This document shows, one piece after another, positions 1 to 6,812 of a stretch of DNA of 8,629 bases. Made by a program: the position numbers and the translations under genes. The notes below the pieces were generated by a model, which saw only the letters and a list, made by a program, of their open reading frames with translations, had not been told where the DNA came from and did not search any database. This stretch comes from a bacterium (GTDB lineage: Bacteria; Krumholzibacteriota; Krumholzibacteriia; WVZY01), in assembly GCA_027296025.1 (NCBI GenBank), contig JAPUJU010000097.1, forward strand, positions 1-8,629, given 5' to 3'. The first letter of the stretch is position 1. Each line of letters starts with the position of its first letter.

Positions 1-1248
1 GCACCGCTTGCCGCCGATCACATTGTGATACCACATCCACGCTTCCGGATTAATCGGTTCGCCCACTGACCCGAGCAGGCGCAGAGAGGTCAGGTCGTAC
101 TTCTGCGGCCACTGTTCGCCCCATTTCATGAACGCCCGGATCGCCGTCGGCGCCGTGTAAAAGATCGTCACACCGTACTTCTCGATCAACTGCCAGAAGC
201 GTCCCTCGTCCGGCGAGTTCGGCGCGCCCTCGTACATAACACAGGTCGCACCGTTTGCGAGCGGTCCGTACACGATGTAACTGTGCCCGGTCACCCACCC
301 GATGTCTGCCGTACACCAGTACACGTCCTCCGGTTTGAGATCGAACACATAGCGCGCCGTAAAGGCCGCGAAAACCATGTAACCGGCCGTCGTGTGCACA
401 ATGCCTTTCGGTTTTCCGGTCGTACCGCTCGTGTATAGCAGAAAGAGCGGATCCTCGCTCTCCATCTGTTCGGGCACGCACACCGAGAACGCCGCGTCCA
501 TGACGTCGTGATACCACCGATCCCGGCCATCCTTGAGTGAACAGGGGTACGGCTCCGGACCGGTTGAACGCTTCACGACGATCACGCTCTCCACGCAAGC
601 GCAGTCGGCAACCGCTTCGTCGACAATATCTTTTAGCGGTAGCACGCTGCCCTTCCTCCACCCTCCATCCGCGGTAATCACCATTTTCGCCTCACAATCC
701 AACACTCGATCGCGAATCGATTCGGCAGAGAACCCTGCGAAAATGACCGTATGGACGGCGCCGATCCTCGCACACGCAAGCATCGCAACAGCGAGTTCGG
801 GAATCATTGGCAGATAAATGGCGACGCGATCGCCCTTGCCGACGCCGGTTTTCTTGAGGGCGTTCGCAAACATGTTTACCTCGCGCCACAGATCCCGGTA
901 CGTCAGAACGCGCTGCTCGCCCGGCTCGCCTTCCCAGATAATCGCCGCCTTGTTGCGAGTCGCGGACTGCAGATGGCGGTCGAGGCAATTGTCGGACAGG
1001 TTGGTGCGCCCTCCGGAAAACCACTTGTAGACAGGCGCGTCGCTCTCGTCGAGGACCGTATCCCACTTCTTGTACCAACGGAACTCCTCTGCAACAGACG
1101 CCCAGAATTTTTGCGGATCTTTGATGCTCTCCTCGTACATCCGCTTGTACGCGTCGAACGACGAGACATGCGCCGCTTTACTGAATTCTTCTGACGGCGA
1201 AAACGTGCGGTCTTCGTTGAGTATCGTATCGAGAGGTTTTTTCGTCAT
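1..1248 (-). CDS. acs: Acetyl-CoA synthetase (AMP-forming), N-terminal 416 codons, runs off left edge
   Basis: Activates acetate with ATP to acetyl-AMP and then to acetyl-CoA in the cytoplasm. Reading the minus strand from ATG at 1248 gives an uninterrupted frame to base 1. An N-terminal ACS segment is followed by adenylation-domain motifs: the P-loop YTSGTTGKPKG at residues 272-282, then WCTADIGWVTGHSYIVYGPL around residues 310-329, and GEPINPEAW near the cut end. These closely match bacterial Acs (usual length about 650 residues), so roughly the last 230 residues, including the WWQTETGG motif and the C-terminal lysine controlled by acetylation, lie outside the window. The start is fixed by an AAAGGAG ribosome binding site (1255-1261, read on minus) 6 nt upstream of the ATG. 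The gene is divergent from the transporter at 1446. Propionyl-CoA synthetase is a less likely alternative. Confidence 0.96.
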   Translation of the reverse strand, partial: MTKKPLDTILNEDRTFSPSEEFSKAAHVSSFDAYKRMYEESIKDPQKFWASVAEEFRWYKKWDTVLDESDAPVYKWFSGGRTNLSDNCLDRHLQSATRNKAAIIWEGEPGEQRVLTYRDLWREVNMFANALKKTGVGKGDRVAIYLPMIPELAVAMLACARIGAVHTVIFAGFSAESIRDRVLDCEAKMVITADGGWRKGSVLPLKDIVDEAVADCACVESVIVVKRSTGPEPYPCSLKDGRDRWYHDVMDAAFSVCVPEQMESEDPLFLLYTSGTTGKPKGIVHTTAGYMVFAAFTARYVFDLKPEDVYWCTADIGWVTGHSYIVYGPLANGATCVMYEGAPNSPDEGRFWQLIEKYGVTIFYTAPTAIRAFMKWGEQWPQKYDLTSLRLLGSVGEPINPEAWMWYHNVIGGKRC

Positions 1249-1310
1249 GGACCGCTCCTTTCAACGCCTGAATGTCTTCGTGATCATGTGGGACTACTCG
1301 GTCCTCTCTT

Positions 1311-1339
1311 ATTGTAACGCAACCGTTTGCACTTGTGCA
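1311..1339 (-). promoter_or_regulatory. Candidate sigma70-like promoter for acs
   Basis: On the minus strand, a -35-like TGCACA (1334-1339, 4 of 6 consensus) and a -10-like TACAAT (1311-1316, 5 of 6) are separated by 17 nt. Transcription would start near 1304, about 55 nt before the acs ATG. The -35 box lies inside a short dyad (see the repeat at 1328-1353), so the promoter could be controlled there. This is a motif match only. Confidence 0.45.
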
Positions 1340-1353
1340 CCCCGATTGTGCGC
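1328..1353. repeat. Dyad plus direct repeat in the acs/transporter divergent region
   Basis: TGCAC (1328-1332) and GTGCA (1335-1339) form a perfect inverted repeat around TT. TTGTGCAC (1333-1340) recurs as TTGTGCGC (1346-1353), 13 bp further on. The cluster overlaps the candidate acs -35 box and is therefore a possible operator. The rest of the 197-bp divergent region holds a lone TTGACA at 1370-1375 without a convincing -10 toward the transporter. Confidence 0.3.
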
Positions 1354-1445
1354 TCTCACCGCTTCTCCCTTGACACCGGTGGACCCTTCGCAGAAGCTCC
1401 CTCCGACGCCGCATTGATTCGAGGCCCCTCCCGGGACCGAACGCC

Positions 1446-2726
1446 ATGAAACTCACAGAGGAAAGAAGAACAATTCTTGCCTGGGCGATGTACGACTGGG
1501 CAAACTCGGCGTTCGCCACGACGGTGATAGCGGGGTTCTTTCCTATATTTTTCAAACAGTACTGGAGTGCTGGAGCCGACGTCACCATGAGCACGCTCCG
1601 CCTCGGAATGGCAAACTCGATCGCAAGCATCGTTGTTGCCGTGTTGTCTCCATTTCTCGGTGCCGTTGCGGATAGGGGCGGTTTGAAAATCAAATTTCTC
1701 GCGGTTTTCGCCGCGATGGGCATCGTGATGACGGGAGCACTCCATTTCGTTGCCCGCGGTGAGTGGGAACTCGCCGTTCTCGTGTATGTAATTGCCTCGA
1801 TCGGCTTCTCGGCGTCCACCATTTTCTACGATTCTCTTCTCGTCAGCGTTACCGGCGACAAACGGTCCGACTTCGTATCCAGCCTGGGCTACGCCCTCGG
1901 ATACATCGGCGGTGGCATCCTGTTTGCTTTCAACGTCGCGATGACGTTGCGACCGGAACTCTTCGGCCTGGCCGACGCGGCGCAGGCGGTCCGCGTTTCG
2001 TTCGTCACCGTCGCAATCTGGTGGGCTGTTTTCACGATCCCGATTCTCATCTGGGTGAAAGAACCACCCGGCGAACACGTCCGCGGATGGAATGCTATCA
2101 CGGCTGGAGTGCGTCAACTTCGGAGCACGATGGCCGAATTGCGGAAGCTGAAAATCATCATGCTGTTTCTCTTCGGCTACTGGCTGTACATCGACGGCGT
2201 GCAGACTCTCGCTCGGATGGCTGTGGACTACGGTCTTTCGCTCGGGTTTTCTTCGGACAAACTGATCGTGGCGCTTCTCATTGTCCAGTTCGTCGGTTTT
2301 CCGGCGTCGATCGGTTTTGGCCTTTTCGGCGAAAAGGTCGGAACACGGCGCGGTCTGTATGTGGGCATCGCCGTCTATATCGTTGTTTGCATCTACGCTT
2401 ACCGGATGACCAATGTGTCACAGATGTTTTATCTGGCAGCGGCCATCGGCCTCGTGCAGGGCGGCGTTCAGTCGTTGAGTCGGTCTCTGTACTCCCGGAT
2501 GATTCCCAGGTCGAAGGCCGCCGGATTCTTCGGCTTCTACAACATGGTCGGCAAGTTCGGGACCGTCGTCGGACCGGTCCTGATGGGGTGGGTCGCTGTG
2601 GCAACGGGCAGCTCTCGCCTCTCCATGCTTTCACTGATTGTGCTGCTCGTCGCCGGCGCTGCGTTTCTCCCCTTCGTGAACGAGGAGAGGGCACGCCACG
2701 CCGCGCGGGAACTCGAGAACGGGTAG
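1446..2726 (+). CDS. UMF1-family (Atg22-like) major facilitator superfamily transporter
   Basis: A 426-residue, strongly hydrophobic inner-membrane protein with the length and spacing of a 12-helix MFS permease. The N-terminal signature YDWANSAF (residues 16-23) in the first helix is diagnostic of the UMF1/Atg22-like family. An MFS motif-A-type loop, ADRGGLK (75-81), follows helix 2. FYDSLL (127-132) and the SLGYALGYIGGG stretch (about 146-157) are also family hallmarks. In the second half, a GGVQSLSRSLYSRMIP segment and FFGFYNMVGKFG precede helices 11 and 12. The protein ends in a short charged tail. Substrates of bacterial UMF1 proteins are poorly defined; yeast Atg22 exports amino acids from the vacuole, which does not establish the substrate here. 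The start is the first in-frame ATG before the conserved N-terminus. The ribosome site is weak (GGGA at 1433-1436). It is read divergently from acs, with no evident functional tie. Confidence 0.9.
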   Translation: MKLTEERRTILAWAMYDWANSAFATTVIAGFFPIFFKQYWSAGADVTMSTLRLGMANSIASIVVAVLSPFLGAVADRGGLKIKFLAVFAAMGIVMTGALHFVARGEWELAVLVYVIASIGFSASTIFYDSLLVSVTGDKRSDFVSSLGYALGYIGGGILFAFNVAMTLRPELFGLADAAQAVRVSFVTVAIWWAVFTIPILIWVKEPPGEHVRGWNAITAGVRQLRSTMAELRKLKIIMLFLFGYWLYIDGVQTLARMAVDYGLSLGFSSDKLIVALLIVQFVGFPASIGFGLFGEKVGTRRGLYVGIAVYIVVCIYAYRMTNVSQMFYLAAAIGLVQGGVQSLSRSLYSRMIPRSKAAGFFGFYNMVGKFGTVVGPVLMGWVAVATGSSRLSMLSLIVLLVAGAAFLPFVNEERARHAARELENG

Positions 2727-2795
2727 CGCGTCGATGGTCCCCCCGTTCGCCTTGATCTCAGCCTTTTCATCGGGGAGCTCAGGAACGCCTCGCTA

Positions 2796-2823
2796 TTGAC
2801 GCGCACAGGCTTTCTTCGATAAG
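2796..2823 (+). promoter_or_regulatory. Candidate promoter upstream of the YihY-family gene
   Basis: TTGACG (2796-2801, 5 of 6 for the -35) and GATAAG (2818-2823, 4 of 6 for the -10) are spaced 16 nt apart in the gap after the transporter. Initiation near 2830 would precede both possible starts of the downstream gene. I see no convincing intrinsic terminator after the transporter (only a weak CCCCG/CGGGG pair, 2741-2745 and 2771-2775), so read-through is also possible. Confidence 0.35.
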
Positions 2824-2878
2824 GTGAACCGCGAATCAGAAATGCGCGTTCCCCCAACCGATTAGGCTGACAAACTCC

Positions 2879-3787
2879 GTGGACGTCCCGCAGAATCCCC
2901 GGCGGCTTGCCCGCATGAGCCAGGTAGTGGTGCTCGGTTTTCTTCGAGCAGTCCGCAGAGCCGCGGACGGCTTTTTCGAGCGTCGAGTTCCTATGATGGC
3001 CGCCGGCCTCGCGTTCTACTTCCTCCTCGGCCTGATTCCGTTCCTGTTCATCGTTGCCGCCACGAGTGGTTATTTTCTGAAAAACAATCCGGGCGTCTAC
3101 AACGAGATGGCATCCACCATCCAGAACCTGCTGCCACCCGGCTCCGGCGAAACCCTCCTTGCACAGATCAGCAGCGCAGCCAGCAACTGGCAGGCGCTCG
3201 GCGGCGTCGGTTTGTTCACACTACTGCTCGTGGCTATGGGTCTTTTTGACGCGCTCGACGAGGGCATCAACGCCGTCATGGGGAGTAAGAAGAAGGTTGG
3301 CTTCCTGACCGGCAGAATCATTTCGCTCGCCTACGTCGTCGTGGCCATCCTGTTTTTCTCGATGGCTGCTGCTGCCGGTTACACGCTGAAGCTTTTCAGT
3401 CAGCTTTCGATTTTTCAAAACTACCCGCTGCTCGTCGAGCTCTCGTCGCGCTATTTCTCGACATGGGTGTTCGCCGTCTTTCTGTTCGCCCTGTACATGA
3501 CCCTGCCCGTAAAGACACCGCGGTGGTGGCACGCAATTGTCATCGCGCTGGCCGTCACGTGGGCATGGACGAGTCTGCAGCAGCTCGGAACGATCATCAC
3601 GGCCGGGATCACGAGACGCCAGGCGATCTACGGGGCCCTGGCCGGTGCGGCGGTCTTTCTGACGTGGATGTACCTGCTTGCGATGCTGATCCTCCTGGGG
3701 GCGCGGATTCTGGACTTCTGGAGGGGTGGCGAGGGGCCGTCTGCGATGGATGCGGACGAAGCCATGGGCCGAAATACGCCCGGCTGA
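2879..3787 (+). CDS. YihY/virulence factor BrkB family inner-membrane protein
   Basis: A 302-residue membrane protein of the YihY/BrkB family, once misannotated as RNase BN. The exact role is unknown; roles in transport and serum resistance have been proposed for relatives. About six hydrophobic segments are visible: residues 41-65, 107-125, 145-170, 193-210, 217-235 and 250-277. The first contains the AAGLAFYFLLGLIPFLFIVAA stretch typical of the family's N-terminal helix. The GLFDALDEGINAVMG loop (121-135) and the C-terminal AIYGALAGAAVFLTWMYLL region are also typical, followed by a short hydrophilic tail. The start is uncertain: GTG at 2879 gives the full frame, while ATG at 2915 (residue 13) gives 290 residues with the whole conserved region intact. 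Neither has a strong ribosome site. The gene has its own candidate promoter and is followed by a strong hairpin, so it may be monocistronic. Confidence 0.88.
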   Translation: MDVPQNPRRLARMSQVVVLGFLRAVRRAADGFFERRVPMMAAGLAFYFLLGLIPFLFIVAATSGYFLKNNPGVYNEMASTIQNLLPPGSGETLLAQISSAASNWQALGGVGLFTLLLVAMGLFDALDEGINAVMGSKKKVGFLTGRIISLAYVVVAILFFSMAAAAGYTLKLFSQLSIFQNYPLLVELSSRYFSTWVFAVFLFALYMTLPVKTPRWWHAIVIALAVTWAWTSLQQLGTIITAGITRRQAIYGALAGAAVFLTWMYLLAMLILLGARILDFWRGGEGPSAMDADEAMGRNTPG

Positions 3788-3806
3788 CGGGGCCCATCAG
3801 AGCCGC

Positions 3807-3837
3807 ATCGGCGAAACCGTCCAACCGTTTCGCCGAT
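3807..3837 (+). terminator. Perfect 11-bp hairpin after the YihY-family gene
   Basis: ATCGGCGAAAC (3807-3817) and GTTTCGCCGAT (3827-3837) are exact reverse complements around a 9-nt loop, 20 bp past the stop codon of the upstream gene. Only a short TTTCTC run follows, so intrinsic termination would be inefficient. It could instead be a partial terminator, a transcript-stabilising hairpin, or a structure acting on the downstream regulator gene. The inverted repeat is certain; its role as a terminator is inferred from position. Confidence 0.5.
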
Positions 3838-3844
3838 TTCTCGC

Positions 3845-3873
3845 CTGACGTCCGGGGGAGCGTCATGTATACT
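3845..3873 (+). promoter_or_regulatory. Probable promoter of the regulator-ndh-phosphatase operon
   Basis: CTGACG (3845-3850, 4 of 6 for the -35) and TATACT (3868-3873, 5 of 6 for the -10) are spaced 17 nt apart, the preferred sigma70 distance. Initiation would fall near 3880, which would leave only a very short leader before the ATG at 3892. TGACG (3846-3850) and CGTCA (3861-3865) form a dyad that overlaps the -35 and fills the spacer, which is a plausible repressor or autoregulatory site. Confidence 0.5.
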
Positions 3874-3891
3874 CTCTACAGGTGAGTACCC

Positions 3892-4605
3892 ATGAGTGAC
3901 ACATTCCAGGAACCTCTCTGCTCTACATGTGCCGCGCGCCTGCAGTCCGTTCTCGACAGCCTGGAAAGCGACCAGCTCGGTGGGTTCGAGACGTCGAAGA
4001 AGTGCGGCTCCTACAAGAAAGGCGAGTCGATTTTCGAGGAAAACGACCCGCCTGAGGGCGTCTTCTGCATGCACAGCGGCAAGGTCAAGGTCTTCAAGAC
4101 CGGTGACGAAGGCAAGCCCCAAATCATCCGCTTCGCGAAACCGGGCACCATCCTCGGCTATCGGTCCATGCTCAGCGGCGAGCCGTATACCGTCTCGGCC
4201 ACGGCACTCGATGAATCGATTGTCTGCCATATCCCCAAGGACACGTTTGTCGCGGCGCTGGAGAAGGACACCCAGTTTGCGCGGCGCTTTATGGAAATGA
4301 TGTCGTCCGACCTCGATCAGGCGGAAACCCAGATTGTTCACCTGGCGCAGAAACCAGTTCGGGAACGCCTCGCCGAAGCCCTGCTCGTGCTCAAGAAAAT
4401 CTACGGGACGGAAAACGGCGACACCTCACCTCTGGACGTCACCCTCACGCGTGAAGAGCTGGCCGGCGTAGTGGGCACGGCAGTCGAAACGCTGGTGCGT
4501 ACGTTGTCGGACCTGAAGCGGGAACGACTGATCGCGACGGACAAGAAGAAAATCCGCATTCTCGACACGGAAGGCCTGATTCGGGTCGGCAACCTGCAGG
4601 ATTAG
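3892..4605 (+). CDS. FNR/CRP-family transcriptional regulator with FNR-like cysteines
   Basis: A 237-residue cytoplasmic DNA-binding regulator. A cyclic-nucleotide-binding-type beta-roll spans roughly residues 36-125, from YKKGESIFEE to CHIPKDTF. A long dimerisation helix follows (about 126-155), then a winged helix-turn-helix with its recognition helix near 195-207. Recognition-helix residues E199 and R203 align with FNR E209 and R213; FNR S212 is V202 here. Cysteines are at 10, 13, 38, 59 and 112. The C10-x2-C13 pair and C112 (ESIVCHIP) align with E. coli FNR Cys20, Cys23 and Cys122, but no cysteine matches Cys29. C38 or C59 could supply a fourth iron-sulfur ligand. The protein lacks an obvious cAMP-type arginine-serine pocket. 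The start has a good AGGTGAG ribosome site (3880-3886). Oxygen or redox sensing is inferred, supported by the NDH-2 gene 22 bp downstream. Confidence 0.92.
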   Translation: MSDTFQEPLCSTCAARLQSVLDSLESDQLGGFETSKKCGSYKKGESIFEENDPPEGVFCMHSGKVKVFKTGDEGKPQIIRFAKPGTILGYRSMLSGEPYTVSATALDESIVCHIPKDTFVAALEKDTQFARRFMEMMSSDLDQAETQIVHLAQKPVRERLAEALLVLKKIYGTENGDTSPLDVTLTREELAGVVGTAVETLVRTLSDLKRERLIATDKKKIRILDTEGLIRVGNLQD

Positions 4606-4627
4606 TTTCCGCCTCTGAGATACATTC

Positions 4628-5926
4628 ATGCCAAGCGAATCAAATCACCGGATTGTAATCGTCGGTGGAGGTTTTGGTGGGCTCCTCGCGACGGAGAAAC
4701 TCTCCCGGGCCGATGTCGATATCACGCTGATCGACAAACGCAACTTCCATCTCTTCCAGCCTCTTCTCTATCAGGTTGCCACCGGCGGTATCTCCCCGGC
4801 CGATATTTCATCGCCACTCCGCGCGGTTCTGAAACGACAGAAAAACGTGCGTGTGTGGCAGGCGGAGGCCACCGATATCGACGCCGAAAAACGGGAAGTC
4901 GTTCTGCGGGACGGGCGGGTTCCGTATGACACGCTGATCGTATCGACCGGAGCGAGACATCACTACTTCGGCAACCATGAGTGGGAAACCCACGCGCCCG
5001 GATTGAAAACGGTCGAGGACGCACTGAACATCCGGCGGCGGGTTTTACTCGCATTCGAAAAGGCCGAGCGCGAACCGGATATTGAGGAACGGGCCGCACT
5101 TCTACGTTTTGTCATCGTTGGCGGCGGACCGACAGGCGCGGAACTCGCAGGGGCGATCGGCGAGCTGGCCAACGGCACGCTGGTCGAAGATTTTCGCAAC
5201 ATTGACCCCGGCTCGACCGAGATCACCCTCATCGAAGGGACCGACCGCATTCTCCCCACGTTTCCACCACCGTTGTCTGAGAAAGCACGCCAGTTCCTCG
5301 AAAAGCTCGGCGTAACGGTAAAGACAAACGCGCAGGTGACGGACGTGACCTCGGAGACGGTTGTCTTCGAACAGGCAGGTCGTTCGGAGCGCATCGATGC
5401 ACGCACGGTCTTGTGGGCGGCCGGTGTCAAGGGGTCGGCGATCGGACGTGTCCTCGAGGAACGTCTGGGCGCAACGCTGGATAGTGGCGGGCGCGTCGAG
5501 GTCGGACCGGACCTGACCATTCCGGGGCATCCGGAGGTTTTTGTCATCGGCGACCTTGCGTCGTTCGTTCAGGACGGAAAACCGCTCCCTGGTGTCGCCC
5601 CGGTTGCAATGCAGCAGGGCAGCTTTGCGGCGAAGACGATCCGGCGCCGGCTTGCTGGAAGGCCCACTCCCCCGTTTCGTTACAAGAACAGGGGAAACCT
5701 CGCGGTGATCGGCCGTGCCGCGGCGGTGTGCGATCTTGGGCGCTTCCGGTTTTCCGGCCGACCGGCGTGGCTTTTGTGGTTGTTCATTCACATCGCCTAC
5801 CTGGTCGAGTACGACAACCGCATCAAGGTGCTCACGCAGTGGGCGGCCGATTACTTCACACGAAAACGCGGCGCGCGACTGATTACCGGGAAAGACCCGC
5901 AGCCCATGATCAAGCAGGAGAGTTGA
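4628..5926 (+). CDS. ndh: Type II NADH:quinone oxidoreductase (NDH-2)
   Basis: A 432-residue FAD enzyme that passes electrons from NADH to membrane quinone without pumping protons. The FAD-binding Rossmann motif VGGGFGG lies at residues 12-18, followed by the family block RNFHLFQPLLYQVATGGISPAD (about 38-59). The NADH-binding motif GGGPTGAE is at 165-172, with E172 at the position of the glutamate conserved in NDH-2. The second FAD motif VFVIGDLA has its aspartate at 309. The quinone-site segment reads APVAMQQG (324-331), a common variant of AQxAxQ with proline replacing the first glutamine. The C-terminus carries the amphipathic membrane-anchoring helices (around 380-415, WLLWLFIHIAYLVEY then VLTQWAADYFTRKRGARL). 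Length matches the family. The ribosome site is weak (GAGA at about 4616-4619), consistent with co-translation from the regulator. A close relative acting on sulfide (SQR) is unlikely, because the catalytic cysteines of SQR are absent. Confidence 0.94.
   Translation: MPSESNHRIVIVGGGFGGLLATEKLSRADVDITLIDKRNFHLFQPLLYQVATGGISPADISSPLRAVLKRQKNVRVWQAEATDIDAEKREVVLRDGRVPYDTLIVSTGARHHYFGNHEWETHAPGLKTVEDALNIRRRVLLAFEKAEREPDIEERAALLRFVIVGGGPTGAELAGAIGELANGTLVEDFRNIDPGSTEITLIEGTDRILPTFPPPLSEKARQFLEKLGVTVKTNAQVTDVTSETVVFEQAGRSERIDARTVLWAAGVKGSAIGRVLEERLGATLDSGGRVEVGPDLTIPGHPEVFVIGDLASFVQDGKPLPGVAPVAMQQGSFAAKTIRRRLAGRPTPPFRYKNRGNLAVIGRAAAVCDLGRFRFSGRPAWLLWLFIHIAYLVEYDNRIKVLTQWAADYFTRKRGARLITGKDPQPMIKQES
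5916..5920 (+). promoter_or_regulatory. Ribosome binding site fixing the GTG start of the HAD gene
   Basis: AGGAG lies inside the last codons of ndh, 8 nt before GTG at 5929. It selects that GTG over a TTG at 5923, which would sit only 2 nt from the site, and over any far-upstream ATG inside ndh. A frame opening at 5728 exists but would add about 67 residues unlike any HAD N-terminus. Confidence 0.7.
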
Positions 5927-5928
5927 CG

Positions 5929-6696
5929 GTGCTGTCCGGCGTAAAAGGCATACTCTGCGACGTGGACGGCGTCGTGTCGATCGGGCGGACGCCCATCCCC
6001 GGGGCGGCCGAAGCGCTCGAACACCTTGCCAGCAATGGCATACCGTACCGCTTCGTTACAAACACCACGACCGAATCGCGCACGACCCTCTACAAGCGCC
6101 TGCGGGCGATGGGTATACCGCTCGAACCGGACCATCTGTTCACAACACACGAGGTGGCGGCCCGGTACCTCGTCGACCGCGGCAGGCCGACGTGCTTCCT
6201 TCTCGTGGAGGACGGCGTTCGGGAGGCGTATGCAGGAATACCAACAGACGAGTCGACGCCCGATATCGTTCTCGTCGGCGACATCGGTGATCGCTGGGAC
6301 TACCCGCTTTTGAACCGCGTGTTCAACATGATCATGTCGGGCGCCGAGATTGTCGCCCTGCACAAGGGACGCTACTGGCAGACGGAAGCGGGGCTGAAGA
6401 TGGATATCGGTGCGTTTGTTGCCGGGCTCGAGTACGCCACCGGAAAATCGGCCACGATTGTGGGAAAACCGGAGGCTGCCTTTTTCGAGATCGCGCTCGC
6501 CGATCTCGGCCTGGCCCGAGACGACGTGGTCATGATCGGCGATGATATCGAGTCCGACGTCGGCGGAGCACAGCGTGCGGGCATCCGTGGAGTTCTTGTC
6601 AAAACAGGGAAATACGAGGAAGATGCCGTCAAACGTTCGTCGATCAAGCCGTACGCCGTTATTTCATCCATTGCTGAGCTTACACGGCTGATCTAA
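5929..6696 (+). CDS. LHPP-like HAD superfamily (subfamily IIA) phosphatase
   Basis: A 255-residue hydrolase starting at GTG. All four HAD motifs are present: nucleophile and acid DVDG (D11, D13), motif II threonine T44 in FVTNTTT, motif III lysine K180 in VGKPEAAFF, and motif IV GDDIESD with D205 and D206. Between them, LLVEDGVREAYAGI and ALHKGRYWQTEAGLKMDIGA, plus the later GDVGGAQRAG-type stretch, closely resemble animal LHPP (phospholysine/phosphohistidine pyrophosphate phosphatase) and its bacterial relatives, rather than NagD or phosphoglycolate phosphatase. The length fits. The gene begins 2 bp after the ndh stop codon, so translational coupling is likely. Its substrate is unknown; pyrophosphate, phosphohistidine or phospholysine protein, or a small phosphoester are all possible. 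Confidence 0.9.
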   Translation: MLSGVKGILCDVDGVVSIGRTPIPGAAEALEHLASNGIPYRFVTNTTTESRTTLYKRLRAMGIPLEPDHLFTTHEVAARYLVDRGRPTCFLLVEDGVREAYAGIPTDESTPDIVLVGDIGDRWDYPLLNRVFNMIMSGAEIVALHKGRYWQTEAGLKMDIGAFVAGLEYATGKSATIVGKPEAAFFEIALADLGLARDDVVMIGDDIESDVGGAQRAGIRGVLVKTGKYEEDAVKRSSIKPYAVISSIAELTRLI

Positions 6697-6722
6697 AGTC
6701 CCATAGGTTCCTCGTCTTTCTC

Positions 6723-6803
6723 GCGCGGGTGGCGCCGATAGTGGGTACCCGCCGAGCGCAGCTTTGCGAGCACGGTGGGTGGAATGGGCGACAGGACCCG
6801 CGC
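6723..6803 (+). other. Nested inverted repeats in the gap before asmA (possible structured RNA)
   Basis: GCGCGGGT (6723-6730) is the exact reverse complement of ACCCGCGC (6796-6803). Inside it, ACCCGCCG (6747-6754) can pair with CGGTGGGT (6773-6780), with one G-U pair, around an inner CGCA/TGCG hairpin (6757-6760 and 6765-6768) with a GCTT loop. No T run follows, so this is not a standard intrinsic terminator. It matches no RNA family that I recognise. It may be a termination or processing structure at the end of the ndh-HAD transcript, or chance in GC-rich sequence. The 175-bp gap otherwise holds no open frame that looks like a gene. Confidence 0.35.
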
Positions 6804-6812
6804 TAGTCCGCC

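Noticed and set aside
50..1169. Several open frames on both strands within 50-1194
   Set aside because: They are shadows of acs, whose minus-strand frame is open from 1248 to the left edge with adenylation motifs throughout.
1370..1375. TTGACA as a promoter for the transporter
   Set aside because: No acceptable -10 hexamer lies 16-18 nt downstream on the plus strand.
1414..1427. TTGAT half-site before the transporter as an FNR box
   Set aside because: The second half-site (expected ATCAA) is GGCCC here. A second TTGAT at 2752-2756 likewise lacks a partner.
1763..2755. 330-codon plus-strand frame inside the transporter gene
   Set aside because: An Arg-rich out-of-frame reading of the UMF1-type transporter with no domain-like pattern.
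5728..5928. N-terminal extension of the HAD gene from an ATG at 5728
   Set aside because: It would overlap ndh by about 200 bp and add residues unlike a HAD N-terminus. GTG 5929 has a well-placed AGGAG site and puts the nucleophile at the usual position, residue 11.
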